A stretch of DNA of 6,127 bases from Bacillota bacterium (GTDB lineage Bacteria; Bacillota_I; Bacilli_A; Acholeplasmatales; Acholeplasmataceae), in assembly GCA_023458995.1 (NCBI GenBank), contig JAEWVV010000079.1, positions 1-6,127 on the forward strand, in the 5' to 3' direction. Below, piece after piece: positions 1-6,127 of this stretch. The notes under the pieces are model-generated. The model was given only the letters and a program-made list of their open reading frames with translations, was not told the DNA's origin and ran no database searches. Each line of letters begins with the position of its first letter. Position 1 is the first letter of the stretch. Position numbers and translations under genes: made by a program.

Positions 1-681
1 CATGATTTGTGGTGTCATATCTTCAGCAGATAATAAGGTGATCGCACTTTTAGCAACTTCTAATGCAACTTCATCAAAATCAATCTGATCAAATAATTCA
101 AATCCCATGGAACGACCTGGTCCCTCATAAGCTTGTTGCATCACACCATTTTCTTGTGCAACAGCCATTAAGAATCCTCTTGTATGAACTCTTAAATCAT
201 TTTGATAAATACCTTCTGAATTGACGATTAATACATCTTGTTCACTTTCGATCAATTGTACCATCGATTGAATAATTCTTTTGTCATAGTCTTTCATGAT
301 GCGAGACAAATGTTGTAGTTTAGATGCTTTTTCAGATACAGGAACACTACCCATAGGCTTTAACGCCTTTTGTTTGATGGGTTTTGCATTTCCAAGTGGT
401 TTTGCTTGATGAGCACTCCCTTGAAAAGAAGAACGAAGATTTCTGATTAAAGTTAGTAGTTCATCATATGAAACATGATTTGTGTAACCATAGACTTCAT
501 CGACTCCAGAAATTAATCTAACACCAGCACCATAGGTGTTGTTTCGATCAATTTGAGTGACTTCCCCACTCGTGATTCTAATTACTTCACTTTTGGAGTC
601 TTCAAGAAAGATTTCTGAGAAATCGGCACCTGTTGAAAGACCTTCATTTAAGAGAAGTTGTAATTCTTTTTTTGTTAACAT
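1..681 (-). CDS. tldD: TldD-family metallopeptidase, N-terminal part (partial, runs off left edge)
   Basis: The minus strand is open from an ATG at 681 to base 1, giving 227 residues with no stop, so the gene continues outside the window. The protein starts MLTKKELQ. It shows the TldD/PmbA N-terminal domain pattern: a GADFSEIFLE stretch near residue 18, then RITSGEVTQID, then the hallmark YGAGVRLISG followed by an aromatic GYT segment (about residues 50-67), and VLIVNSEG with RVHTRGFLMAVAQENG (about 150-180). It is closer to TldD than PmbA. The family's zinc-binding HExxxH motif normally lies some 30 residues beyond where the window stops, so catalytic competence cannot be judged. Known family members work as TldD-TldE (PmbA) heterodimers that cleave unfolded peptides and mature some modified peptides; a pmbA partner may lie further left, but it is not visible. 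The start is supported by GGAAGGGAG about 5 bases upstream. Confidence 0.9.
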   Translation of the reverse strand, partial: MLTKKELQLLLNEGLSTGADFSEIFLEDSKSEVIRITSGEVTQIDRNNTYGAGVRLISGVDEVYGYTNHVSYDELLTLIRNLRSSFQGSAHQAKPLGNAKPIKQKALKPMGSVPVSEKASKLQHLSRIMKDYDKRIIQSMVQLIESEQDVLIVNSEGIYQNDLRVHTRGFLMAVAQENGVMQQAYEGPGRSMGFELFDQIDFDEVALEVAKSAITLLSAEDMTPQIM

Positions 682-718
682 AATGTCTCCCTTCCTGTCT
701 TTATATTCTTTATAGTCT

Positions 719-724
719 ATTATA
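719..724 (-). promoter_or_regulatory. possible -10 box for tldD
   Basis: A perfect TATAAT is found on the minus strand 37 bases before the tldD ATG, just beyond the upstream gene's terminator. No convincing -35 box lies at the right distance because that stretch is the terminator stem. A TTGACT at 729-724 could instead pair with TATAAA at 705-700 (18-base spacer), but that would start the transcript inside the ribosome binding site. tldD therefore probably has its own promoter, but which one is uncertain; read-through from the nitroreductase gene is an alternative. Confidence 0.35.
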
Positions 725-727
725 GTC

Positions 728-766
728 AAAAAAAGCCATTATTTCATTTCTTATGTGAAATAATGG
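728..766 (-). terminator. Rho-independent terminator of the nitroreductase gene
   Basis: On the minus strand, CCATTATTTCA (766-756) pairs perfectly over 11 bases with TGAAATAATGG (746-736) around a 9-base loop. A C and seven T follow (735-728). It starts 13 bases after the nitroreductase stop codon and separates that gene from tldD. The stem is AT-rich but the geometry and U-run are standard. Confidence 0.85.
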
Positions 767-779
767 TAGATTTTGTAAC

Positions 780-1388
780 TTATAACCAAGTAACAACATC
801 TTCGATGTCTAATCTAACCGAAGGGTAGCCTTCATCTCGTTTTTTACCAATCGATATAATCATGACTGGTTTATACCTTTTTGGGTCAAGCGATAAAGCA
901 TGTGCAATCTCATCATGTTTAAATCCACCAATGGGACATGTATCATAACCATATTCTCTTGCGACAAGCATCAATTGCATGGATACTAATCCACTATCAA
1001 TTAATCCACTTTTCTCAATACTATCTACGGATAAAGTTGGAACCATATTGTTGATATGATTAAGCTGTTTATCCCTAACTTCAGCTGGCATAAGGTTTTG
1101 TTCAACTGCTTTATTAAATATCTTTTCAGCGTATTCATATTTTTGTAAGTCTGTGAAAATACAGATCATCGCTGATGATGTTTCTAATTGAGCAGTATTA
1201 CCATATAAGACAGGGCGAAGCTTTTCTTTAGCTTCCTTTGACTCCACAATAATAAAGCGCCACGGCTGCATATTCATCGATGATGGAGCACGTGTCGCAT
1301 CACTTAAAATTCTTGTCATTTCGTCTTTGCTAATCTTTATATCTTCGTCGTATCTTCTAATCGAACGACGTTCAGTTATGATAGCCAT
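780..1388 (-). CDS. nitroreductase-family NAD(P)H flavin oxidoreductase (YdgI-like)
   Basis: A 202-residue cytosolic protein of the FMN-dependent nitroreductase superfamily, normal length for the small single-domain group. Visible motifs are the N-terminal RRSIRRY (residues 7-13), which supplies arginines for the FMN phosphate, APSSMNMQPW (34-43) for the flavin, the SMQLMLVAREYGYDTCPIGG helix and loop (136-155) that shapes the flavin pocket, and the C-terminal ISIGKKRDEGYPSVR (178-192). From memory it resembles Bacillus subtilis YdgI and, less closely, MhqN. Family members reduce nitroaromatics, quinones or other electrophiles with NAD(P)H; the physiological substrate cannot be read from the sequence. 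The ATG start is fixed by a perfect AGGAGG eight bases upstream (1402-1397). It is a single-gene unit with its own promoter and terminator, divergent from the phosphatase gene. Confidence 0.92.
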   Translation of the reverse strand: MAIITERRSIRRYDEDIKISKDEMTRILSDATRAPSSMNMQPWRFIIVESKEAKEKLRPVLYGNTAQLETSSAMICIFTDLQKYEYAEKIFNKAVEQNLMPAEVRDKQLNHINNMVPTLSVDSIEKSGLIDSGLVSMQLMLVAREYGYDTCPIGGFKHDEIAHALSLDPKRYKPVMIISIGKKRDEGYPSVRLDIEDVVTWL

Positions 1389-1413
1389 TTTAAATACCTC
1401 CTAGTACATAAAA

Positions 1414-1441
1414 ATTATAACATGATAAGTGATTATGTGAA
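1414..1441 (-). promoter_or_regulatory. promoter of the nitroreductase gene
   Basis: Minus-strand -35 TTCACA (1441-1436, five of six matches to TTGACA) and a perfect -10 TATAAT (1419-1414) are separated by 16 bases. The predicted start is near 1407, giving a leader of about 19 bases that contains the AGGAGG site. The segment between the boxes has partial dyad symmetry (TTAT...ATAA), too weak to call an operator. Confidence 0.6.
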
Positions 1442-1461
1442 ATGAAAGTGCCCTGTAAAAC

Positions 1462-1472
1462 TATGCTATAAT
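1462..1472 (+). promoter_or_regulatory. extended -10 promoter of the phosphatase-mutY unit
   Basis: TATGCTATAAT is a perfect -10 (1467-1472) with the extended TGn element (1464-1466). No good -35 is seen; TGAAAG at 1443-1448 is the nearest candidate, and extended -10 promoters often do without one. The predicted start near 1479 gives a leader of about 15 bases carrying AAGGGTGA before the ATG at 1494. It lies back to back with the nitroreductase promoter. Confidence 0.65.
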
Positions 1473-1493
1473 TGGGTAGAAAGGGTGATATAG

Positions 1494-2018
1494 ATGCATA
1501 CAAAAGTAATTTTAATCAGACATGGAGAACCACGTTATGATGAGGTCCGTCAAAGAAAATTTCCTGGTATGGGTTATGAATTAGGTAAATTAACCGAAAG
1601 AGGGATTATGCAAGCAGAAAAAAGAGCAAAAGATCCCATTCTTATCGGTGCACAACTTATCATTTCTTCACCTTATACAAGAGCATTACAAACAGCAGCC
1701 ATCATTTCAAGAATTACAAATATACCTTTAGTTGTAGAAAATGATCTACATGAATGGATGCCTGATGTAACATTCAAGTTTGATTTTGATGTTCCCGAGT
1801 CTTTTGATGAGTATATGAAGTTTCGTGGTATACCCTTAAGTGATAGAAAGTATCCCTGGGAATCTTACGAAGAAATTCAGTATAGAGTTAAAAATGTTGT
1901 TTCAAAATACACAGACTACGACAAGATCATCGTTGTTTGTCATGGTATTGTGATGTCTGCCTTCACTCATTTTGATGATATAATTGAGCATTGCGGTGTA
2001 CGCGAAACGGTGATTTAA
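1494..2018 (+). CDS. histidine phosphatase (phosphoglycerate-mutase-like) family protein
   Basis: A 174-residue soluble protein of the histidine phosphatase superfamily. The signature is complete: RHGE at 9-12 with H10 as the residue expected to be phosphorylated, LTERG at 33-37, SSPYTRALQTA with R63, an acidic residue E87 in LHEW as likely proton donor, and VVCHG with the second catalytic H150. The length and the absence of the insertions seen in glycolytic mutases favour a small phosphatase of the CobC/PhoE/GpmB-like type; the substrate is unknown. The start ATG is preceded by AAGGGTGA. Its TAA stop shares its last A with the mutY ATG (TAATG), so the two genes are almost surely cotranscribed and translationally coupled. 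The C terminus ends about ten residues after a HCGV motif, as in relatives, so it is not truncated. Confidence 0.88.
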   Translation: MHTKVILIRHGEPRYDEVRQRKFPGMGYELGKLTERGIMQAEKRAKDPILIGAQLIISSPYTRALQTAAIISRITNIPLVVENDLHEWMPDVTFKFDFDVPESFDEYMKFRGIPLSDRKYPWESYEEIQYRVKNVVSKYTDYDKIIVVCHGIVMSAFTHFDDIIEHCGVRETVI

Positions 2019-3022
2019 TGGAAATTCATAAGCTTGAAGCATGGTATATAAATAACCATAGAAAACTAAGTTTTAGAGAAACTAAAAATCCGTATCACAT
2101 TTGGGTAAGTGAAGTGATGCTTCAACAAACACAAGTTGATACTGTACTTTCCTATTTTGAACGTTTTATTAATGAATTCCCGACAGTTAAAGATTTAGCT
2201 TTAGTAGCTGAAGAAGAACTGATGAAACATGTCGAAGGTCTTGGGTACTATAGAAGATTTAGAAACATGCAAAAAGCAACTCAAGAGATTGTTTCAAGAT
2301 TTGATGGTGTATTTCCAGATACATATGAGGATATCATCTCCCTACCTGGGATAGGGAGGTATACTGCTGGAGCAATTATGTCGATTGCCTATCAAAAGCC
2401 ATACAGTGCATTAGATGGCAACGTTATAAGAGTTTTATCACGTTATCTCGGGGATGATAGAGATATGCGTAGTGAAAAGCACAAAAAAGATTTAGATCAG
2501 ATCAATCAAAAATATATCGAACATGCTCATCCTGAAATCTACACACAAGCTATGATGGAACTTGGAGCAACCCTTTGTAGGCCGAAAAATCCTAAGTGTG
2601 AAGAATGTCCACTCGTCAGTCATTGTGTCGCTTATGCAGAAGATAGACAAGATCAACTTCCCCTTCTATCAAAACTAAAAGAACAAAAAAATATCAATTT
2701 CATCACTTTAATTATCGAAGATAATGATTACTATTACTTAAGAAAAAGAGATGAAGAACTCTTAAAAGGAATGTATGAATATCCTCAATTTCAAAGTGAA
2801 AGTATATACTCCGTTGAAGATGAATTATTTGGTCAAAGCATAGTCGTGAGGATATCTGAAGAAAGTCATAAATATAAACATGTATTTAGTCACCAGGTCT
2901 GGATGATGGAAGTTCACAGGGCTAAACTAATTAAAGGTATAAATCCTTTTTGGACTAAAATATGTAAAACGGATCTTCATACGATTCCAATGGCGATCGC
3001 ACATCGAAAAATAAAGGCATAA
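2018..3022 (+). CDS. mutY: adenine DNA glycosylase MutY
   Basis: This 334-residue enzyme removes adenine mispaired with 8-oxoguanine or guanine in base excision repair. The N-terminal HhH-GPD domain is complete: WVSEVMLQQTQV with catalytic E32, EGLGYYRRFRN (73-83), the helix-hairpin-helix SLPGIGRYTAGAI (108-120) and ALDGNVIRVLSR with catalytic D133. The 4Fe-4S loop has cysteines 187, 194, 197 and 203 in the C-x6-C-x2-C-x5-C spacing. The C-terminal NUDIX-like domain (about 225-334), which recognises 8-oxoguanine, includes ELLKGMYEYP (247-256) and the FSH motif (290-292) followed by W295. The reading frame extends upstream to a TTG at 1991, but that start has no ribosome site. The ATG at 2018 fits family N termini and overlaps the phosphatase stop; only a weak GGTGA precedes it, as expected for coupled translation. 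Confidence 0.96.
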   Translation: MEIHKLEAWYINNHRKLSFRETKNPYHIWVSEVMLQQTQVDTVLSYFERFINEFPTVKDLALVAEEELMKHVEGLGYYRRFRNMQKATQEIVSRFDGVFPDTYEDIISLPGIGRYTAGAIMSIAYQKPYSALDGNVIRVLSRYLGDDRDMRSEKHKKDLDQINQKYIEHAHPEIYTQAMMELGATLCRPKNPKCEECPLVSHCVAYAEDRQDQLPLLSKLKEQKNINFITLIIEDNDYYYLRKRDEELLKGMYEYPQFQSESIYSVEDELFGQSIVVRISEESHKYKHVFSHQVWMMEVHRAKLIKGINPFWTKICKTDLHTIPMAIAHRKIKA

Positions 3023-3048
3023 AAAAAAAAATCCCAGTTGGGATTTTT
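3022..3048. terminator. bidirectional terminator between mutY and the XRE regulator gene
   Basis: AAAAATCCC (3027-3035) pairs with GGGATTTTT (3040-3048) around an AGTT loop. Read on the plus strand the hairpin ends in TTTTTATTTT; read on the minus strand it is followed by a run of eleven T (complement of 3021-3031). It begins right at the mutY stop codon. The regulator gene's TAA stop (3049-3047) is built into the stem base, so one hairpin serves both convergent genes. Confidence 0.88.
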
Positions 3049-3628
3049 ATTTTCGATTAGGTAGTGCAAAGAATACAACAGTGACGATTGGAACTGGTAG
3101 TAAGAATAATAACCAGTCATTCGGATGAATGATCACTAAGAATGCCAATAAACTAATGGATAAAGTCAAACACCCTGTAAAGAATAAGATGAGAATTCTC
3201 CTTTTAGATATCACTGCAAATACTAAGAATACAATCATTGATGCAGGAAGTGCACATATGAATGTTAGCCATAACAACTCTCTTTCAGTTAAAAGTAATG
3301 TCAAAATGACAAATACAAAGATCGCAAGTAACCAAACAGAAGATACAATCAAGAAAGAAAACTTCACAAGATAAGGATTTTTCTCACGTTGTTTAGAAAT
3401 CTTTTCAATGTTTTCTGGTTCATTATAAACAAGTTCATCAATCGATAAATGAAAAAGAAATGCGATTTCGCCAATGGTTTGAACATCAGGTAATGCTTCA
3501 CCGCGTTCCCATTTTGAGACGGCTTTATCACTGTAATTTAGTTTATCTGCCAGTGCTTGCTGTGTATAGCCATGTTGCTTTCTCAAGCGTGTTAAGTTGT
3601 CCATAAAGTGTATTTTTCTAGTTTCCAT
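3047..3628 (-). CDS. XRE-family HTH regulator with four C-terminal membrane helices
   Basis: With the ATG at 3628 the protein has 193 residues. Residues 11-66 form a Cro/C1-type helix-turn-helix: NLTRLRKQHGYTQQALADKL, the recognition segment SDKAVSKWERGEALPDV (33-49), then a SIDELV ending. A charged linker (about 68-88) leads to four hydrophobic helices at roughly 90-113, 118-141, 145-167 and 171-190, so the DNA-binding domain should be tethered to the membrane on the cytoplasmic side. Target and signal are unknown. The frame is open to a TTG at 3661, but that stretch contains a TATAAT and no ribosome site, so I prefer the ATG; another ATG at 3604 is possible and would still keep the HTH. No Shine-Dalgarno fits either ATG well. 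The gene is divergent from degV and convergent with mutY. Confidence 0.88.
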   Translation of the reverse strand: METRKIHFMDNLTRLRKQHGYTQQALADKLNYSDKAVSKWERGEALPDVQTIGEIAFLFHLSIDELVYNEPENIEKISKQREKNPYLVKFSFLIVSSVWLLAIFVFVILTLLLTERELLWLTFICALPASMIVFLVFAVISKRRILILFFTGCLTLSISLLAFLVIIHPNDWLLFLLPVPIVTVVFFALPNRK

Positions 3629-3634
3629 GGCTTT

Positions 3635-3661
3635 ATTATAACACTTTTTTATAAAATACAA
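3635..3661 (-). promoter_or_regulatory. promoter of the XRE regulator gene
   Basis: A perfect minus-strand -10 TATAAT lies at 3640-3635. TTGTAT at 3661-3656 is the best -35, with a short 15-base spacer. The start of transcription would fall at about 3629-3627, on the ATG at 3628 itself, which implies a leaderless or nearly leaderless mRNA if that ATG is used. Confidence 0.55.
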
Positions 3662-3671
3662 TCATATTCTA

Positions 3672-3707
3672 CTACTAGTAGAGAGACTTTTTTCTTTCTC
3701 TACTGGT
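3672..3707. repeat. inverted-repeat cluster between the XRE regulator gene and degV
   Basis: A perfect 10-base palindrome CTACTAGTAG (3672-3681) is followed by a half-site copy CTACTGG (3700-3706). ACTAGTAGAGA (3674-3684) can also pair with TCTCTACTGGT (3697-3707), with one T-G wobble, around a T-rich middle. The cluster lies just upstream of the regulator's -35 and about 60 bases before the degV -10. It is a plausible operator for the adjacent XRE protein. It is unlikely to be a terminator, because no U-run follows on the plus strand and no gene ends here. Confidence 0.45.
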
Positions 3708-3768
3708 TGAAATTAATTGGTAGTGTTCAATTTTAAGCATGTAGAGATGTAATTCAATGATGTCATTT

Positions 3769-3774
3769 TATAAT
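3769..3774 (+). promoter_or_regulatory. -10 box of the degV promoter
   Basis: A perfect TATAAT lies 38 bases before the degV ATG, giving a predicted start near 3781 and a leader of about 32 bases. The -35 region is poor (ATGTAA at 3747-3752 with a 16-base spacer is the nearest), which could mean dependence on an activator. Confidence 0.5.
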
Positions 3775-3812
3775 AAGGGTGTATTTAAATTTATGATGAA
3801 AGAGGATTTCAC

Positions 3813-4700
3813 ATGCAAACCAAACCACAAAACGATTATGTCATCTTCACCGATTCCTGCAGTGATTTAACTGTAGAACAAATAAATCAAATGAATGTGA
3901 CTGTCATTCCACTATCTGTTGATCTTGAAGGCAAAACTTATAAGAACTACCCTGATGAAAGAGAAATTACATTTTCTGCATTTTACGACCGTTTGAGAGA
4001 AAAAGCAGTTGCAAAAACATCGATGGTTGCGATTGGTCAATTCTTAGAAGCATTCGAACCTGTTTTAAGAGAAGGAAAAGATATTTTATATATTGGTTTT
4101 TCATCCGCTTTATCTGGAACCTATAACTCAGCACATCTTGCAGCAAGAGAACTTCAAACAACATATCCAGACCGGAAAATCATGACCATTGACTCTAAGG
4201 GAGCTTCCATGGGATTAGGTCTTCTTGTTTATTATGCTTATCTCGGTAAAAAAGAAGGTAAGACAGTGACTCAATTGACTGCTTATATTGAAAGTATTAA
4301 ACTTAAGATTACCCATTTATTTACAGTTGATGATCTAGGTACTTTAATGCGTGGTGGAAGATTATCTGCTACATCTCATATATTAGGTACACTTTTAAAA
4401 GTCAAACCTATCTTACATGTATCCAATGAAGGTAAGTTAGTTCCTGTTATCAAAATGAGAGGAAGAAAACACTCCATTCAAAAGATGATTGAACTCACTG
4501 AAGAGTATATTGATTCATCATTCGAACAAGTTATTTTCATTTCACATGGAGATTGCATCGAGGAAGCTAAATATATCGGCGAAGAACTCAAGAAAACATT
4601 AAAGATAAAAGAGATTGTTTATAATTATGTTGGTCCAGTTATCGGAGCACATTCTGGTCCAGGTACAATCGCTATTTTCTTCCAAGGATTTAAACGATAA
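3813..4700 (+). CDS. DegV-family fatty-acid-binding protein (FakB-like)
   Basis: A 295-residue cytosolic protein of full DegV-family length. Visible family features are the N-terminal FTDSCSDL (12-19), KTSMVAIGQF with T69/S70, IGFSSALSGTYNSA (94-107) of the first domain, MTIDSKGASMGLG (124-136), the conserved DDLGTLMRGGRLS (173-185) followed by KVKPIL (196-201), ISHGD (243-247) and GPVIGAHSGPG (274-284) with H280. In characterised FakB proteins, equivalent Thr, Ser and His residues hold the fatty-acid carboxylate, and the protein presents the fatty acid to the kinase FakA to make acyl-phosphate for phospholipid synthesis. No fakA is in the window, and many genomes carry several degV paralogs with different acyl preferences, so the exact ligand is open. 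The start has AAAGAGG seven bases upstream. It is a single-gene unit ending at a terminator shared with queT. Confidence 0.92.
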   Translation: MQTKPQNDYVIFTDSCSDLTVEQINQMNVTVIPLSVDLEGKTYKNYPDEREITFSAFYDRLREKAVAKTSMVAIGQFLEAFEPVLREGKDILYIGFSSALSGTYNSAHLAARELQTTYPDRKIMTIDSKGASMGLGLLVYYAYLGKKEGKTVTQLTAYIESIKLKITHLFTVDDLGTLMRGGRLSATSHILGTLLKVKPILHVSNEGKLVPVIKMRGRKHSIQKMIELTEEYIDSSFEQVIFISHGDCIEEAKYIGEELKKTLKIKEIVYNYVGPVIGAHSGPGTIAIFFQGFKR

Positions 4701-4737
4701 AAAACAGGGATGCTAGGGATAGCAGCCCTTCTTTTTT
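4699..4737. terminator. bidirectional terminator between degV and queT
   Basis: GGGaTGCTA (4707-4715) pairs with TAGCAgCCC (4720-4728), with one internal A/G mismatch and a GGGA loop. On the plus strand it is followed by TTCTTTTTTT; on the minus strand by TGTTTTTT (complement of 4699-4706). It begins directly after the degV stop and abuts the queT stop (4739-4737), so both convergent genes end on it. Confidence 0.88.
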
Positions 4738-5219
4738 TAGTTAAAAAATTCGAGAAACCCTTTGTTTTTCTTTAAAACGATGTAAAGCGGTAACCCTAAA
4801 GCGTATAAGATGACGAATTCACCGATAAAGACTGAAGGCATTGAAATATAGAGTGGTGCCAATAGATAGACGTAGGTAAGAATAATCCCGATGATGATTC
4901 CATTAAAGATTGCTGGGAAAATCATGGCAAGATAAGGTTTCTTTCTTAAACTCCACATCGAGATACCAGCAAGAAGCGTTGCTATGGGTCCAAAGATGAT
5001 GTCCATGATATCTGCACCATATATCAAACTTGATACAAAGCATCCAAACGTTAATCCGATGATGCTTTTTTTATCGAAGAAGACGAAGATCATCAAGACC
5101 TCAGCGACTCTAAACTGAACGAGTCCAAAACTAGCAAAACTAAATCCATAAACTAATACAGCATAAATGGCAGCAATCATCGTCTGCCGAGCTAAATCAC
5201 GTGTCGACCAATGTTTCAA
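4737..5219 (-). CDS. queT: QueT family queuosine-precursor ECF transporter S component
   Basis: A 160-residue, almost entirely hydrophobic protein with about five to six membrane helices, the size of an ECF-type substrate-binding (S) subunit. It carries the QueT pattern: STRDLARQ (5-12) before the first helix, FGLVQFRVAEVLMI (31-44), IIGLTFGCFVSSLIYG (53-68), ADIMDIIFGPIATLLAG (69-85), PAIFNGIIIG (102-111) and FIGEFVILYALGLPL (131-145). QueT is thought to bind queuosine precursors (preQ0, preQ1 or queuine) and work with a shared energy-coupling module; no EcfA or EcfT is encoded here. The start is a TTG with AGGGAG eight bases upstream (5233-5228); the next Met is 13 residues in, with no such site. 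The leader carries a preQ1-type riboswitch, and divergent tgt uses the same precursor, both supporting the assignment. Confidence 0.9.
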   Translation of the reverse strand: MKHWSTRDLARQTMIAAIYAVLVYGFSFASFGLVQFRVAEVLMIFVFFDKKSIIGLTFGCFVSSLIYGADIMDIIFGPIATLLAGISMWSLRKKPYLAMIFPAIFNGIIIGIILTYVYLLAPLYISMPSVFIGEFVILYALGLPLYIVLKKNKGFLEFFN

Positions 5220-5227
5220 ACTATTAT

Positions 5228-6127
<900 letters not shown>

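Noticed and set aside
751..1443. Direct repeat TTATGTGAAAT at 751-761 and 1433-1443 flanking the nitroreductase gene
   Set aside because: Eleven matching bases in AT-rich DNA of this length are expected by chance; one copy is part of a terminator and the other of a promoter, with no transposase or target-site duplication.
1991..2017. Longer mutY start at TTG 1991
   Set aside because: No ribosome site precedes it, the added residues do not match MutY N termini, and the ATG at 2018 overlaps the phosphatase stop in the typical coupled manner.
3129..3374. 81-codon plus-strand open frame inside the XRE regulator gene
   Set aside because: It lies antisense to the membrane-helix part of a well-supported gene, has no ribosome site, and its Lys/Asn-rich product resembles nothing I recognise.
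3669..3710. Rho-independent terminator in the regulator-degV gap
   Set aside because: The hairpin is not followed by a T-run on the plus strand, its T-tract is in the loop, and no gene ends here on either strand.
3967..4164. 65-codon minus-strand open frame inside degV
   Set aside because: Antisense shadow of a conserved domain, with no promoter, ribosome site or recognisable motif.

Overview
The window is AT-rich, tightly packed bacterial DNA carrying eight protein genes. All six stop codons that can be seen are TAA, and every tryptophan in the translated genes is TGG, so nothing suggests TGA is read as Trp. Shine-Dalgarno sites are of the AGGAGG type, promoters have strong (often extended TGnTATAAT) -10 boxes, and terminators are classic stem plus U-run. 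The best guess is a low-GC Gram-positive relative (Bacillota, or a standard-code lineage near Acholeplasma/Izemoplasma). The assignment comes from base composition and protein resemblance, not from a marker gene. I see no mobile element, CRISPR array, rRNA or tRNA.

Layout, left to right: (1) a 5'-terminal part of a TldD-family peptidase gene on the minus strand, running off the left edge; (2) a YdgI-like nitroreductase gene, minus strand, with its own terminator; (3) a divergent promoter region, then a plus-strand two-gene unit, a histidine phosphatase followed by adenine DNA glycosylase mutY, joined by a TAATG overlap; (4) a shared bidirectional terminator, then a minus-strand XRE regulator with four predicted membrane helices; (5) a divergent control region with inverted repeats; (6) a plus-strand DegV/FakB-like fatty-acid-binding protein gene; (7) a second shared terminator, then minus-strand queT, whose leader folds as a preQ1 class I riboswitch; (8) divergent, plus-strand tgt, cut by the right edge at its catalytic aspartate.

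The most coherent module is the right end. QueT is the predicted substrate-specificity subunit of an ECF importer for queuosine precursors. Tgt inserts the precursor preQ1 into tRNA. The leader of queT has the pseudoknot architecture of a preQ1-sensing RNA that would bury the queT ribosome binding site. The two genes are transcribed from promoters that overlap head-on. The remainder looks like housekeeping: 8-oxoguanine repair (MutY), fatty-acid handling (DegV), and a flavin reductase. From the sequence alone I see no wholly new system. The points worth a second look are the riboswitch and antiparallel promoter arrangement, a possible leaderless membrane-anchored regulator with an inverted-repeat region next to it, and the coupled phosphatase-mutY pair.
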